Source of the DNA: Adineta ricciae
Taxonomy: Eukaryota > Rotifera > Eurotatoria > Adinetida > Adinetidae
NCBI GenBank assembly: GCA_905250025.1
Contig: CAJNOJ010000193.1
Span: 124,001-188,000, forward strand
DNA length: 64,000 bases
Reading direction: 5' to 3'
In this document: one piece after another, positions 46,694 through 57,405 of the stretch
How positions within the stretch are numbered: position 1 is the first letter of the stretch
How the letters are laid out: every line of letters begins with the position of its first letter
Program-made: the position numbers and the translations under genes
Notes under the pieces: model-generated
Databases searched by the model: none
Seen by the model: the letters and a program-made list of their open reading frames with translations, nothing else
What the model was told of the DNA's origin: nothing

Positions 46694-47136
46694 AACATTA
46701 TATTCGAAATAACTGACACAAGCGAAAACTAAGTAACGCGATAGACATAACAAATGCGTCCTTCGCGAAAAACACTAAATAACAACATCGTTTCATATGG
46801 TTCCAACGAAACAAGTTAATCACTCGAAGTCGACCATTGTTCGACGTCACTAGGATGACTGTGCACATGGAAACTATGTTATTTTTCAGCTGAACTCTTC
46901 AAGAGTCAGTTGATNAACATTATATTCGAAATAACTGACACAAGCGAAAACTAAGTAACGCGATAGACATAACAAATGCGTCCTTCGCGAAAAACACTAA
47001 ATAACAACATCGTTTCATATGGTTCCAACGAAACAAGTTAATCACTCGAAGTCGACCATTGTTCGACGTCACTAGGATGACTGTGCACATGGAAACTATG
47101 TTATTTTTCAGCTGAACTCTTCAAGAGTCAGTTGAT
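46694..47136. repeat. Apparent 221-nt tandem duplication around a lone N
   Basis: 46694-46914 and 46916-47136 appear identical by eye and are separated by one N. The repeat ends exactly at the N, so it is an unmerged contig overlap rather than a biological tandem repeat. Confidence 0.85.
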
Positions 47137-47144
47137 ATTAACAG

Positions 47145-47165
47145 CGTTCGCGTATTTCGCGAACG
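47145..47165. other. Perfect 8-bp hairpin
   Basis: CGTTCGCG and CGCGAACG flank the five-base loop TATTT. GC-rich and isolated in AT-rich DNA. Could be part of an element end or an RNA hairpin; no gene is nearby. Confidence 0.3.
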
Positions 47166-47419
47166 TTAAATACCAATAACGACATTAACTCTGCTTCGGA
47201 AAGAGCACCAACTTCAGAGACGACGACTGCGTCGCAAGACTTTATCCAACTGCATATGAAAGTAATCCCACGTTGCTGCCACTACTCTTCTCATACGAAA
47301 GAAATATAGTGTTCTATTTTTACGAATACAATCTCCAGTCAACATCCTGAGTACATCCATCCAAGGCCAATCACTTACATGAAAGCTATTTATTTGCAGG
47401 TATGTGAAATCTTTTCCCC

Positions 47420-47620
47420 GTTGTTTCGCGTACAATTTTGGGAAACCGAAGTTGGGGTAATGCTATGACTTAGCACGACTTGAACCGAAACAACAACTTC
47501 TTCTTCTACTTCTCTCTCTCTCTCTCTCTCTCTCGTTGTTTCGCGTACAATTTCGGGTAGCCGAAGTTGGGGTAATGCTATGACTTAGCACGACTTGAAC
47601 CGGAACAACAACTTCTTCGT
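47420..47620. repeat. Two-copy 115-bp repeat with foldable core and CT tract
   Basis: Unit 1 starts at 47420 and unit 2 at 47535. Both run GTTGTTTCGCGTACAATTT, a hairpin (TTTGG-GAAA-CCGAA in unit 1, TTCGG-GTAG-CCGAA in unit 2), GTTGGGGTAAT, a small hairpin GCTA-TGACT-TAGC, then CGACTTGAACCG and AACAACAAC, then a CTT/CT run. GTTGTT at the start pairs with AACAAC near the end. The stem keeps pairing despite a change (G-C to G-U), hinting at selection for structure, though two copies cannot prove it. Confidence 0.5.
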
Positions 47621-48238
47621 CTTCTCTCTTTTCTCTGTCTTCTCGTCTCTCTCTGTTCCTGTTTCATCGCTTTACCGAAATATATTGGAAAGATGAGCCA
47701 ATGGAGAAATATCTCGACCGTCTGTGAACACATTTGACACACAAGTGGGCGACGAATGAAAATACAAGCTTTTCCAACAGCGGCACAAGTCCTATTATGG
47801 TGTGTCATACACAACCACTGCAGAGTCGTTCATTACCGATTCGCGCTTTTGGGCGAAGCCATCGTATTCAACGTTGTATCTACCACTCTGATTATAATTT
47901 TGAATATCGCGAACCATAACATTTGGAAATCTCATGAACATGTACACGCTATGAGGGTGTTGATTATTTTCTTCAATGTGACCACTATGCAAGCGACGAA
48001 GACGAGAAACAAAGACAGGCATGAACACATCGAACATGTTTTCAGTTTGATGAATGTGTGACATCTTGAGAAATAAAGAAAAGCAGAAGTGTGGGTGTGA
48101 ACGTGAGGACAAAAAAAGTTGCCGAATGGGCAACTAGATGCGCCAGTCTGAAGGTAAGTTAAAATGCTTAGAATTCAGCAGTGCTGTCAAAATTGAAAGT
48201 TGAATCCAAGTACTCCACTATTCTAATGTTTAATTATT

Positions 48239-48440
48239 TCCTTTTCTGAAAGAAAGGTTTACACAACGGTTAAGTCCTCGGCTAAAAGAGCTTGAAGTTT
48301 ACCTGTCTGTCCTTTCCAAGCAGAAATCAGCATTTATGAAATCAATGAAATTTATTGATAGTCATCAGGGATTCACTTCTGGTAGGGTAATCGAGGTCGT
48401 GGAACTCGCATCTGATGTTAGTTTTTCTCGTATTCACCAA
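48239..48440 (+). repeat. Dispersed repeat, copy 2 (partner at 4381-4590)
   Basis: It aligns with 4381-4590 over its length and in the same orientation, starting TCCTTTTCTGAAAGAAAGG. No coding capacity. Confidence 0.6.
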
Positions 48441-49882
48441 CCTTCGGCGTCTACTTTATTCTTCCCAAAAGATGTGTTTTTCTGTATGTTTTCTAAGATC
48501 GTTCGTATACGGTAGTGGGTTAAATGTTATTCCTGTATGTGTTGTGTGCGAAGATAATAGCTTAGGAGCTTACACAAAAAGATTTAGTATATCTTACATT
48601 AAAATACTTGTAATTCAAGAAACGAGAAGAAGCGGTCGAGCTCAATATAATTATTGAATTGTTAGCTGCGATACATCAGGTCTTTCGATAGGATTTCAGC
48701 AGAAATATGTTGCAATAGAGTATGTCTGTCACTACGATTCCATCTTATTATCTACAGAGGTATCGACTATACAAATCATCATCATCATGTCCCTTACGCT
48801 TAACACCCGTTGGGGCCAACCATTCTATGCGACCAGATTTTTCCATATCTGTCGATCTTGCACAAGACAGAACAGCTCTTTTCCACTGCTTTGACACCAC
48901 TCAGTTATGTCGTACAGCCGCTCTCTGCATGATCGCCCCGTCGAGATTTTCCATCCATTTTCCCAGCTAGTAGATGTTTTATCAATCTACTATTGTCCAT
49001 TCTGCAGATGAGGCCAAACAACTGCAGCTTCCTCTTTTTGATGGTGTCAATTATCGCCTCCTCTCTTGATATCCTTCTTCGGATATCTTCGTTTCGCATC
49101 GTGTCCTGCCAGTTTATTCTTAGAATCCATTGGTAACATTTTATTTCGAGTACCAATAATCTTTCCTGTCTGCTTCTTTCAAAGTTCACGTGTCTGAAGC
49201 GTGTAGTAGGACACTGGCGGCACAGGTATTTAGGACTTGTAGTTCGTTATCTATCCTCAGCCTTTTGCTATTCCAAGTATATTTCAATGGGGCTAGTGCA
49301 CCTGTCACCTTTTCTATTCGCCTTTTGATTTCCGTTGAGCAGTTATTATTTCAAGTGATTAAATTGCCGAGGTATTCGAATTTTCCTAGATTCTCTATGA
49401 TGCCGCCTGCTACTTGTGTCTTATTTTCGATACTCCTGTCTTTAGATACCATAGTTTTGATTTTATGTATAATTATATGCTGTTTCTGCCAGCTCAACTT
49501 AGCGTTGAAGTGAGCTAAGATCTTCATTAATGAAAACAATGCCATCGACGAACCTTAGTTTGCTTATAAGTATTCCACTGACATTATTTCCGCACGTGTT
49601 CTGCCTTACCTGATCCATCACTCTTTCAAGATATATGATGAAGAGGAGTGGTGAAAGAGGATTGGCTTATCTTGTTCGTACGTCCGCCTGAAACCACTCG
49701 CCATAATCATTACCAATTCGAACAGCTGACTGTGACTTTTCACAGATATTTTGTGGCGGTGTGCTTATTTTCGTATCAGCACCATATGATTTTAGCGTAG
49801 GTCAATTTATTTTATGTTTGGTCGTATCGAATGCTTTTTCAAAATCAGTAAAACAGTTATAGATTTTCTTTCCCTGTCTTTN

Positions 49883-51016
49883 TCCTTTCGCATCGTCTCC
49901 TGCCCCTTTATTCTTAGAATCCATTGGTAACATTTTATTTCGAGTACCAATAATCTTTCCTGTCTGCTTCTTTCAAAGTCCACGTGTCTGAAGCGTGTAG
50001 TAGGACACTGGCGACACAGGTATTTAGAACTTGTAGTTTGTTATCTATCCTCAGTTTTTTGCTATTCCAAGTATATTTCAATGGGACTAGTGCACCTGTC
50101 GCTTTTTTATTCGCCTTTTGATTTCCGTTGATCAGTTATTATTTCAAGTGATTAAATTGTCGAGGTATTCGAATTTTCCTAGATTCTCTATGATGCCGCC
50201 TGCTACTTGTGTCTTATTTTCGATACTCCTGTCTTCAGATGCCATAGTTTTGATTTTATGTATAATTATATGCTGTTTTTGCTAGCTCAACTTAGTGTTG
50301 AAGTGAGCTAAGATCTTCATTAATGAAAGCAATGCCATCGACGAACCCTAGTTTGCTTATAAGTGTTCCACTGACATTATTTCCGCACCCCAGACAGACA
50401 AGACCCTTAAAAAAACGTGTAAAAACGCGTAAAAAAACGGGAAAAGCGCACATTTTCAGGCACAAAAACGAGTTAAAAACTAAGTTTATACGCGTTTGTC
50501 TGCGTGAAAATATGCGTTTTTCCTGGTTTTTACGCGGTAATGGTTTAACCCGTAAAAACAAAGAAAGAAGTGCACATTTTTAGGCAGAAAAACGCGTTAG
50601 AAACTAAATTTATACGCGTTTTTCTGCGTTACTGTTTCGTAAAAACGGCGCTTTTACGATAGTCTGCCGTTAAAACGCCGTATTTACGCTCTTTTAACGC
50701 GTTTTTTTAAGGGTCTTGTCTGTCTGGGACGTGTTCTGCCTTACCTGATCCATCACTCTTTCAAGATATATGATGAAGAGGAGTGGTGAAAGAGCATTGG
50801 CTTATCTTGTTCGTACGTCCGCCTGAAACCACTCGCCATAATCATTACCAATTCGAACAGCTGACTGTGACTTTTCACAGATATTTTGTGGCGGTGTGCT
50901 TATTTTCGTATCAGCACCATATGATTTTAGCGTAGGTCAATTTATTTTATGTTTGGTCGTATCGAATGCTTTTTCAAAATCAGTAAAACAGTTATAGATT
51001 TTCTTTCCCTGTCTTT
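49883..51016 (-). repeat. Alternative haplotype of LINE segment 49089-49881, carrying a 340-bp insertion
   Basis: Without the inserted element at 50389-50728 and its two-base target duplication, this segment is 792 nt long and aligns with the 793 nt at 49089-49881 at a few percent divergence. It is bounded by single N bases on both sides. Its last 221 nt (50796-51016) are repeated again at 51018-51238. It is best read as a contig from the other allele laid into the scaffold without merging. Confidence 0.75.
50389..50728. mobile_element. 340-bp inverted-repeat element (MITE) of unassigned superfamily
   Basis: Ends are perfect inverted repeats of 29 nt beginning CCCAGACAGACAAGACCC and continuing TTAAAAAAACG. 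The uninterrupted allele (TTTCCGCACGTGTTCTG) shows the target: AC is present on both sides of the insert, so the duplication is 2 bp. Inside are two direct repeats of about 58 nt (50449-50508 and 50571-50630) around TTATACGCGTTTxTCTGCGT. It is rich in ACGCGTAAAAAC-type words and has no credible coding frame. The superfamily cannot be fixed from the ends. Confidence 0.8.
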
Positions 51017-53045
51017 NATTGGCTTATCTTGTTCGTACGTCCGCCTGAAACCACTCGCCATAATCATTACCAATTCGAACAGCTGACTGTGACTTTTCAC
51101 AGATATTTTGTGGCGGTGTGCTTATTTTCGTATCAGCACCATATGATTTTAGCGTAGGTCAATTTATTTTATGTTTGGTCGTATCGAATGCTTTTTCAAA
51201 ATCAGTAAAACAGTTATAGATTTTCTTTCCCTGTCTTTCTACTTTCTCGGCCAGCAGTCAAAGCGTCAGTATCTGGTGTACTGTGCTTCTCTCTCTCTCT
51301 CTCCTAAATCCCGCCTATTCTTCTGCAAAAATATGGGTCTAGGTAGACTTTTAATCTATTCAGTAGTACAATTAGGAGTACTTTTCCTGTATGACTGATA
51401 AGTGAGACCGTTGGATAATTAGAACAGTTGCTAAGATCTCCTTTTTTGGTGAAGGTATCAAAATAGATTTGCCCCATTCTTCTGGAATTGTATCTTCACG
51501 CCATGCTTTGTTACAGAGCTGATATATTTCACGTGCTAGTGGTTCTCTTTCAGCTTGTAGCATCTCTGCTGAAATTCCGTGTGATCCTGAACTCTTATTT
51601 CTTCTTAATGCACGTAGTCCTGTTTGGACTTCAGAATACTGGATATCGTTGGTATGCTCAACTATCAGAGGGGCGATGCCTTCAAGCTCTTCAACCACCT
51701 CGTCTCCACCACCAGGACCTTTATACAGACTACTACAATACTGTGTCCATCTATCTTTAATATCATCTTTTGTCTGTAACAATCTTACCAATGTTTAGAC
51801 CTTTTCAGCTTGTTCGCATTGATTTTCTATTCAGCATTTTTTCTCCTCTCTTGCAGATTTTTTCACTTTCCGACATAAGTCTTTACATTGCTGCGTATAT
51901 TCTATGCAAATATTTTTCATCAACAAGTTGCAGCGTTTCTTAGTTTTCCCTTTTGTTGGTATCGCTGTCTTTACTGCGTTTTTAATGGTCTGCCCTATCT
52001 TGTTTGAATGCTCTCCCAAACTACATGTTGGTCCTATACCCTTTATGCTGTTCAATAATGTAGCATGGTATGATTATCTGATATTCTCATCTTTCAACTG
52101 ATTTACATCTTCCATCTACTTTGTATGAGAATGAGATCAATTATATTCTTATGAATACCATCTGGTGATGCCCAGGTCCATTTTCTATTAGGTTTCTGTT
52201 GAGATCGCGTATTGGATATGTAGAGATCATGTACTGTGGCACATTCTAGGAAGCTTTCTTTTCTGTCGCCATATCTGTATTTACCCATAACTGATTTCCA
52301 CTCTACATTTTCCGTACCAATCTCCTATCCTAATGATTATATCCTTTTTATCTGTTTTTGCTATTACTATTTCAATATCGCTATAGGATGCTTCAATGTC
52401 TTCTTCTGATGATGCAGAACTTGGTGCATATACATATATGACTGTTATCTTTGAATGGTGTTGCATCAAATCGTGCCGAAATTATTCGTGGATTGATTGG
52501 ATTATATCCTATTAATGCCTTTTTTGCGCGTGCACTTAATAAGAAATCGACACCCTTCATTGTACAATTTCTTCTTCTGACCAGACGAAATCCGCATTCA
52601 GTGTTTCACTTTTTCCTGCCATCGCACTTCAGAAATACCAATTATATGATGCCTGAATCGTTTCAGTTCGTTTCGTAACAATTCTAATTTTCCAACAGCC
52701 CGTAGGGCCTGCACATTCCATGCTCCTACTGTGAAAGACTTTTTGGCACGAGCTGAATGTTTTGAGTTTTTTGTCGTATATGAGCTCTTTCCAGTCGCCA
52801 CTTTATCGACTCTGCCCTGGTCACTAACGTAAACAGAGGACGCGGACCTTGTTCTTCTGGGCGCCGTCCAACCCGGTATGAATTTCCTCTTAAATCGCTC
52901 ATGGTTGGTTTCTCTCGTCTTGCTCTTTTTACAGACGGCGGTTTCTGCACCCCTTCCGTCCAACGTTCCTCCTTTATCCGGACTTGTGACCGACATAGAG
53001 TCCACAGTTAGTGATCTCCACGGCGGAGTTCGATTATACAAATAG

Positions 53046-53741
53046 TATTCTAATAATATAAAGCTCTATGATGGCTACTCTTTTCGCGGTAAAGCATAAA
53101 AGTTTCGTATCTTATTTCTTTTGGTAGTGAAGTAATGGAAGGTTACCACTGTGGGAGCAATGATGAAAAGAAAGGTAGTTATTCAATTTGACAGCTAATA
53201 AAAAATGAAAGGCATAATGAGGCGTCTCTTTTGAAAGTTACCTGAAAGATGAGGCTTTTAAGAGTCCTGGTGAGTGCCAAGGACTTTTCGAAGGGCTATA
53301 TTTATGTCCCTTCGAACTTTGAGAATAAGCTCTGCACATCCTCAGCTCCCTAAATCGAAGCGAACAATAAAATATGGACTCTGAATCACACAGTCACGAA
53401 GAATTTTGATAACTACGACTGCAGGCGGTCTCAGTGTGGAATTATCATAGAAATTTATGATGGATCAACGGCTAGCCGTGAGTGACAGCTCGGAGGAACA
53501 CCGAAGAATGACTAGGCGTTCGTTTGATGAGATCTGAGGAAGCAAATCAAGTATGAGTAAAAGACTAGAATAAATTATCAAATGATGGCATCACCCCGCA
53601 TCATTCAAATGGAATAACGTTTATTTATTTCTTTTGAGGAATAAGAGAGGTCTGATGATATTGTTTCAGTACAGGGTTAGCAGGTACTACGCTGTGTTAA
53701 CTATTTTATTTAGATGAATGGTAGCCGTAGGTCTTTATATA
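53046..53741. other. Non-coding stretch between LINE and hAT element
   Basis: No exon seen. A perfect 9-bp hairpin lies at 53287-53316 (TTCGAAGGG and CCCTTCGAA around a 12-nt loop). Confidence 0.4.
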
Positions 53742-53804
53742 CTAGGCATGCAACAATCCCGATTCAATCGGAATCGAATTGAATCGGGATTGTTCCATGC
53801 CTAG
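53742..53804. repeat. 63-bp palindrome next to the hAT terminus
   Basis: CTAGGCATG..AACAATCCCGATTCAAT is mirrored by ATTGAATCGGGATTGTT..CATGCCTAG around a nine-base centre, with one mismatch per arm. The TAGGCATGxAACA ends resemble hAT termini, so this may be two element ends brought together or a tiny foldback element. Confidence 0.6.
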
Positions 53805-55012
53805 CAGCGGTGCCCACAGGGCAGGGCAGGGCATAGGCATCGTGCCCTGCTACTTTTAGACCTTAATCTTTTTGTTGTATGGAAAATAAAAAAGAATAAC
53901 CGTTTTCTCGACGATATAGTGTACAAGAAAGCAAAAAATGTGATAGATGTCGTTCCCTGAAGCGATCTAACTATTTTCAGTAGTATGGATGATTGATGTG
54001 ACCAATAAGAATATTTAAAACAACAACAAAGGTCTCTGTTCTACAACAATGAAAATGTATTTACTGTTTTGGTCTGTTAGTTTTCACTTCCAATTGATTC
54101 AGTGAAGGGATCTGGCTATGAACTCGACATCCATCGATTTAGTGGCAGAGATTCATTCATCTTCTTCTGATGAAGAAAACGAAATATCTTTTTCATCGGT
54201 TTCAAGGGTCTCTAGTGCATGTTGTACTTCATCTTTGTATACGAATAAACAAATAGAATTTTTCCTTCGAACAGACAAACAGAAATATCGTATTTTGGCT
54301 AACGAAAACAACAAAAAGGCCACAAGCTGGTGGCGATCATTTGGTTTTCCCGCTGTTCTAAATGAAAAGAACGGATTTGAACGAATTCATGGTTACATTA
54401 GTTGCACAAAATATTATCGTACGTCAATCTATGGTTCGAAAAGTGGCACCAAACGATTTATCGATCATGCCAATCGATGCTCACCGTTATCATCCCAATC
54501 TATTCCTAATCAAAGAAATCCTGAAGAATCACAAGCCACTTTGGACAATATCGTTATCAAGAAAAAAGCTCACATTACGACGAAAGAACAAAATGAAATC
54601 AAACATTTGTATGCTAAATGGATATGTGAAGATTTACGTCCTTTCACGATCGTCGAGAATAATGGATTCCAACAACTAGCACAAACATTCATTCGATTAG
54701 GTGAGGGAAACTTTTGATATTGTGAACGATCAATACTGTCCTCTCTCAGGTTCTCAATATGGTTGCATCGATGTGAAAGAAGTGGTGCGAAGTAGACAAG
54801 CTGTTGCTCGAACAGTTGATGATTTAGCACAAAAACATCGAACTATTCTGAAGAGTGAACTTCGTGAACCACTGAAAGCACAAGCGATAACGATAGCACC
54901 GGATTTTTGGACTAGCAAATACAATCAACAAGCTTTTCTCCATATGATGCATTATAGCGATTGCCGGGAAATTGTATGTAGAGTCAGTTTAAAACGAATT
55001 TCCGGAAATTGA
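53805..55012 (+). mobile_element. Truncated hAT DNA transposon
   Basis: The left end CAGCGGTGCCCACAGGGC resembles hAT inverted repeats (CAGxGGTGCCCA). The transposase gene starts at 54118. The right part, including the DDE/RW catalytic region and the 3' terminus, is absent: the satellite array at 55010 begins where the transposase breaks off. Confidence 0.55.
54118..55012 (+). pseudogene. hAT transposase, N-terminal part only
   Basis: Exons 54118-54700 and 54750 onward are joined by a 49-nt GTGAGG...CTCAG intron, with GGT split in phase 1. A serine-rich start is followed by a BED-type zinc finger (SCTKYYRTSIYGSKSGTKRF, then H and C in DHANRC). Then come ICEDLRPFTIVENNGFQQL and GSQYGCIDVKEVVRSRQAV, motifs typical of the Hermes/hobo group, and IAPDFWTSKYNQQAFLHM, which holds the position of the first catalytic aspartate. 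About 280 residues remain of the 600 or more expected. The frame ends inside the first satellite unit, so the gene is dead. Confidence 0.7.
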
Positions 55013-56215
55013 ATTTCCCAATTTCCTAGCTTGGAAATTAGGTGAGGACTTCTTATACGGATGTCCGTATAGTCCGTATAGTCCGTATAGCGAAATTTCC
55101 CAATTTCCCAGCTTGGAAATTAGGTGAGGACTTCTTTTACGGATGTCCGTATAGTCCGTATAGCGAAATTTCCCAATTTCCCAGCTTGGAAATTAAGTGA
55201 GGACTTCTTATACGGATGTCCGTATAGTCCGTATAGCGAAATTTCCCAATTTCCCAGCTTGGAAATTAAGTGAGGACTCCTTTTACGGATGTCCGTATAG
55301 TCCGTATAGTCCGTATAGCGAAATTTCCCAATTTCCCAGCTTGGAAATTAAGTGAGGACTCCTTTTACGGATGTCCGTATAGTCCGTATAGTCCGTATAG
55401 CGAAATTTCCCAATTTCCCAGCTTGGAAATTAGGTGAGGACTTCTTTTACGGATGTCCGTATAGTCCGTATAGCGAAATTTCCCAATTTCCCAGCTTGGA
55501 AATTAAGTGAGGACTTCTTATACGGATGTCCGTATAGTCCGTATAGCGAAATTTCCCAATTTCCCAGCTTGGAAATTAAGTGAGGACTCCTTTTACGGAT
55601 GTCCGTATAGTCCGTATAGTCCGTATAGCGAAATTTCCCAATTTCCCAGCTTGGAAATTAAGTGAGGACTCCTTTTACGGATGTCCGTATAGTCCGTATA
55701 GTCCGTATAGCGAAATTTCCCAATTTCCCAGCTTGGAAATTAGGTGAGGACTTCTTTTACGGATGTCCGTATAGTCCGTATAGCGAAATTTCCCAATTTC
55801 CAAGCTTGGAAATTAAGTGAGGACTTCTTATACGGATGTCCGTATAGTCCGTATAGCGAAATTTCCCAATTTCCCAGCTTGGAAATTAAGTGAGGACTCC
55901 TTTTACGGATGTCCGTATAGTCCGTATAGTCCGTATAGCGAAATTTCCCAATTTCCCAGCTTGGAAATTAGGTGAGGACTTCTTTTACGGATGTCCGTAT
56001 AGTCCGTATAGCGAAATTTCCCAATTTCCCAGCTTGGAAATTAAGTGAGGACTTCTTATACGGATGTCCGTATAGTCCGTATAGCGAAATTTCCCAATTT
56101 CCCAGCTTGGAAATTAAGTGAGGACTCCTTTTACGGATGTCCGTATAGTCCGTATAGCGAAATTTCCCAATTTCCCAGCTTGGAATTAGGTGAGGACTTC
56201 GGAATTTCCCAATTA
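55010..56215. repeat. Satellite array, 73/82-bp units in a 310-bp higher-order repeat
   Basis: About 16 head-to-tail units. Each has GAAATTTCCCAATTTCCCAG, CTTGGAAATTA, GTGAGGACT, then TACGGATGTCCGTA and two or three copies of TAGTCCGTA. Units with two copies are 73 bp, those with three are 82 bp. Variants recur in fixed order (73 with TTATAC, 82, 82, 73 with TTTTAC), so the pattern starting at 55165 repeats at 55475 and 55785, 310 bp apart; later one 82-bp unit is dropped. Two dyads are present per unit: AATTTCC...GGAAATT and TACGGA.TG.TCCGTA. Confidence 0.9.
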
Positions 56216-57090
56216 CTAATCGTGAAAATTGAACACGAAAAAAAATGTAGGGTTAAGAGAAATATATTTTTTGTTTCGGCGTCGCAGTGTAAGAGCGGTT
56301 TTTGTCTGGCGAGAAATCGAGCTATTTACCTATGTCTGAATGAGTGATTAGTGAGCAACTGCATCGTGTATGTCTATTGAAGAGTGAGTTCGTTTGGCTC
56401 CTCGTCTGTTGTTTTTAGCGTCAAATAGAAGGATGAATCATACGTAATAAAATGTTTTATGTAGTAAACTAGACGTACGATGATTTTCGTTTCTAACGCA
56501 CTGCTCAAAGCAGTGGCTTTATGTGAAACTAAGCGATTAGCAGAAAAACAAAGAAGATACTGTTGTTCTTTCACATCAGTGACGGCGATCTCGAGAAGAC
56601 TAGGCTTGATGCTCTATTATTTTTGTTGGAGAAACTACCATTGAGCAAATGTGCACATTCAATACTGGAATTGGGTGTCAAGTGGTGATCATTGGGTGTT
56701 TATTGAGATATCACGTTCAAATAGAAAACCGGCTTGTCTTATTCTCTAAACTTTGTTGCTTTGGTGTTCTGCTTTTCCATTAGTCCGTCAGATACATCCG
56801 ATACACAAAGACAGGTTGATCAGTATACTGACACATATCACTTCAGAATGAAAGTTTGCATTGTTAGTATGTTATATTATTCTTTTTTTTCTTTTTCAGA
56901 GAGTCTCAATATCGAAAGAAATAAAACTCTCCAGATTGAAAGCATCAAGAACAAACAATTCCTTGAAAAAAATGTTGTTTTTCCACAGAAAACACGTTTC
57001 CAATAGCATTTCGAAGAACATCTTCGGAAACAGAGCATTGACTTGGATGCAAGATCTTTGCAAAATCTAACGAAATAAAAATGTGCAATC
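56216..57090. other. Intergenic stretch right of the satellite
   Basis: No gene, no resumption of the hAT transposase and no second transposon end were seen. Confidence 0.4.
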
Positions 57091-57405
57091 TTATTCAGGA
57101 TACATATTAGTAATCTTACTAATAATAGCATTCTTTTCTCTATCGGGCATTCGCAAAACAGTCGTTTGGCTTCTGATATCAGCATTCAGATAGAGATGTT
57201 TAGCGAGAGCTCTAGAAGTTTTTGTTACGGAATTGTGTTTTTTAAATTGTTTTACTTCAGTTTTCGTTAGATCAAATTCTTTACGGAATTTCTCTGCTTT
57301 TATTTTCCTTTTATGCTGCTCTTTCGTTGTCTTTGTTGCAATCGGAGAAACGCAATCGAGATTCACAGTCATATCACGAAAGTATTCGGGTGCTGAACCA
57401 TCGGC
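57091..57405 (-). CDS. Exon of an unassigned gene, BEN-like C-terminus
   Basis: The frame opens after a TCTTATAG acceptor at 57406 and runs 104 codons to a stop. A basic helix (EQHKRKIKAEKFRKEF) is followed by KTSRALAKHLYLNADIRS and MPDREKNAIISKITNMYP. The layout resembles the last helices of BEN domains, which bind DNA or chromatin proteins, but the likeness is weak. An upstream exon (about 57421-57560) with a zipper-like IHDLKKQLKFYQ is plausible, yet its phase does not match by one base. The gene's start is therefore unknown. It may belong with the three exons at 57915-58485. Confidence 0.4.
   Translation of the reverse strand, partial: ADGSAPEYFRDMTVNLDCVSPIATKTTKEQHKRKIKAEKFRKEFDLTKTEVKQFKKHNSVTKTSRALAKHLYLNADIRSQTTVLRMPDREKNAIISKITNMYPE

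Larger units (their letters stand above)
47137..48238. other. Non-coding region with a tandem structured repeat
   Basis: Besides the hairpin and the two-copy repeat listed separately, it has open frames on both strands at 47580-48130 with hydrophobic stretches on the plus strand. None shows a recognisable domain. Confidence 0.35.
48775..53045 (-). mobile_element. Broken RTE-like non-LTR retrotransposon (LINE)
   Basis: The element reads leftwards. At 53041-52598 is the start of an APE-type endonuclease (GAWNVQALRAVGKLELLRNE, ISEVRW). At 52469-52103 are further endonuclease motifs (VIYVYAPSS, IGDWYGK, WTWASPDG with the IDLILI strand). At 51791-51372 is the start of the reverse transcriptase (EVQTGLRALRRNKSSGSHGI, LCNKAWREDTIPEEW). 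At 49189-48905 is the C-terminal end (KLQLFGLICRMDNSRLIK). The 3' end has an ATG trinucleotide run (48775-48788), as in RTE elements. Many stops and frame changes make it inactive. Its length is inflated by unmerged contig overlaps at 49882 and 51017; the real copy is about 3 kb. Confidence 0.75.

Noticed and set aside
47508-47534. CT microsatellite as a regulatory element
   Set aside because: It is simple sequence at the end of a repeat unit with no gene close by.
47756-48061. Hydrophobic plus-strand frame that resembles a GPCR helix
   Set aside because: No second helix with family motifs follows, and the opposite strand is equally open.
48090-48099. TGTGGGTGTG, like the bdelloid telomeric repeat TGTGGG
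   Set aside because: Less than two units, internal, with no array around it.
48722-52678. Plus-strand frames across the LINE
   Set aside because: They are reverse complements of the minus-strand endonuclease and transcriptase pieces.
55010-56215. CRISPR-like regular repeats
   Set aside because: Units are contiguous satellite copies without unique spacers, in a eukaryotic genome.
56045-56347. Open frame of about 100 codons in the satellite
   Set aside because: It only translates satellite units; the repeated FPNFPAWKL phrase comes from the repeat itself.
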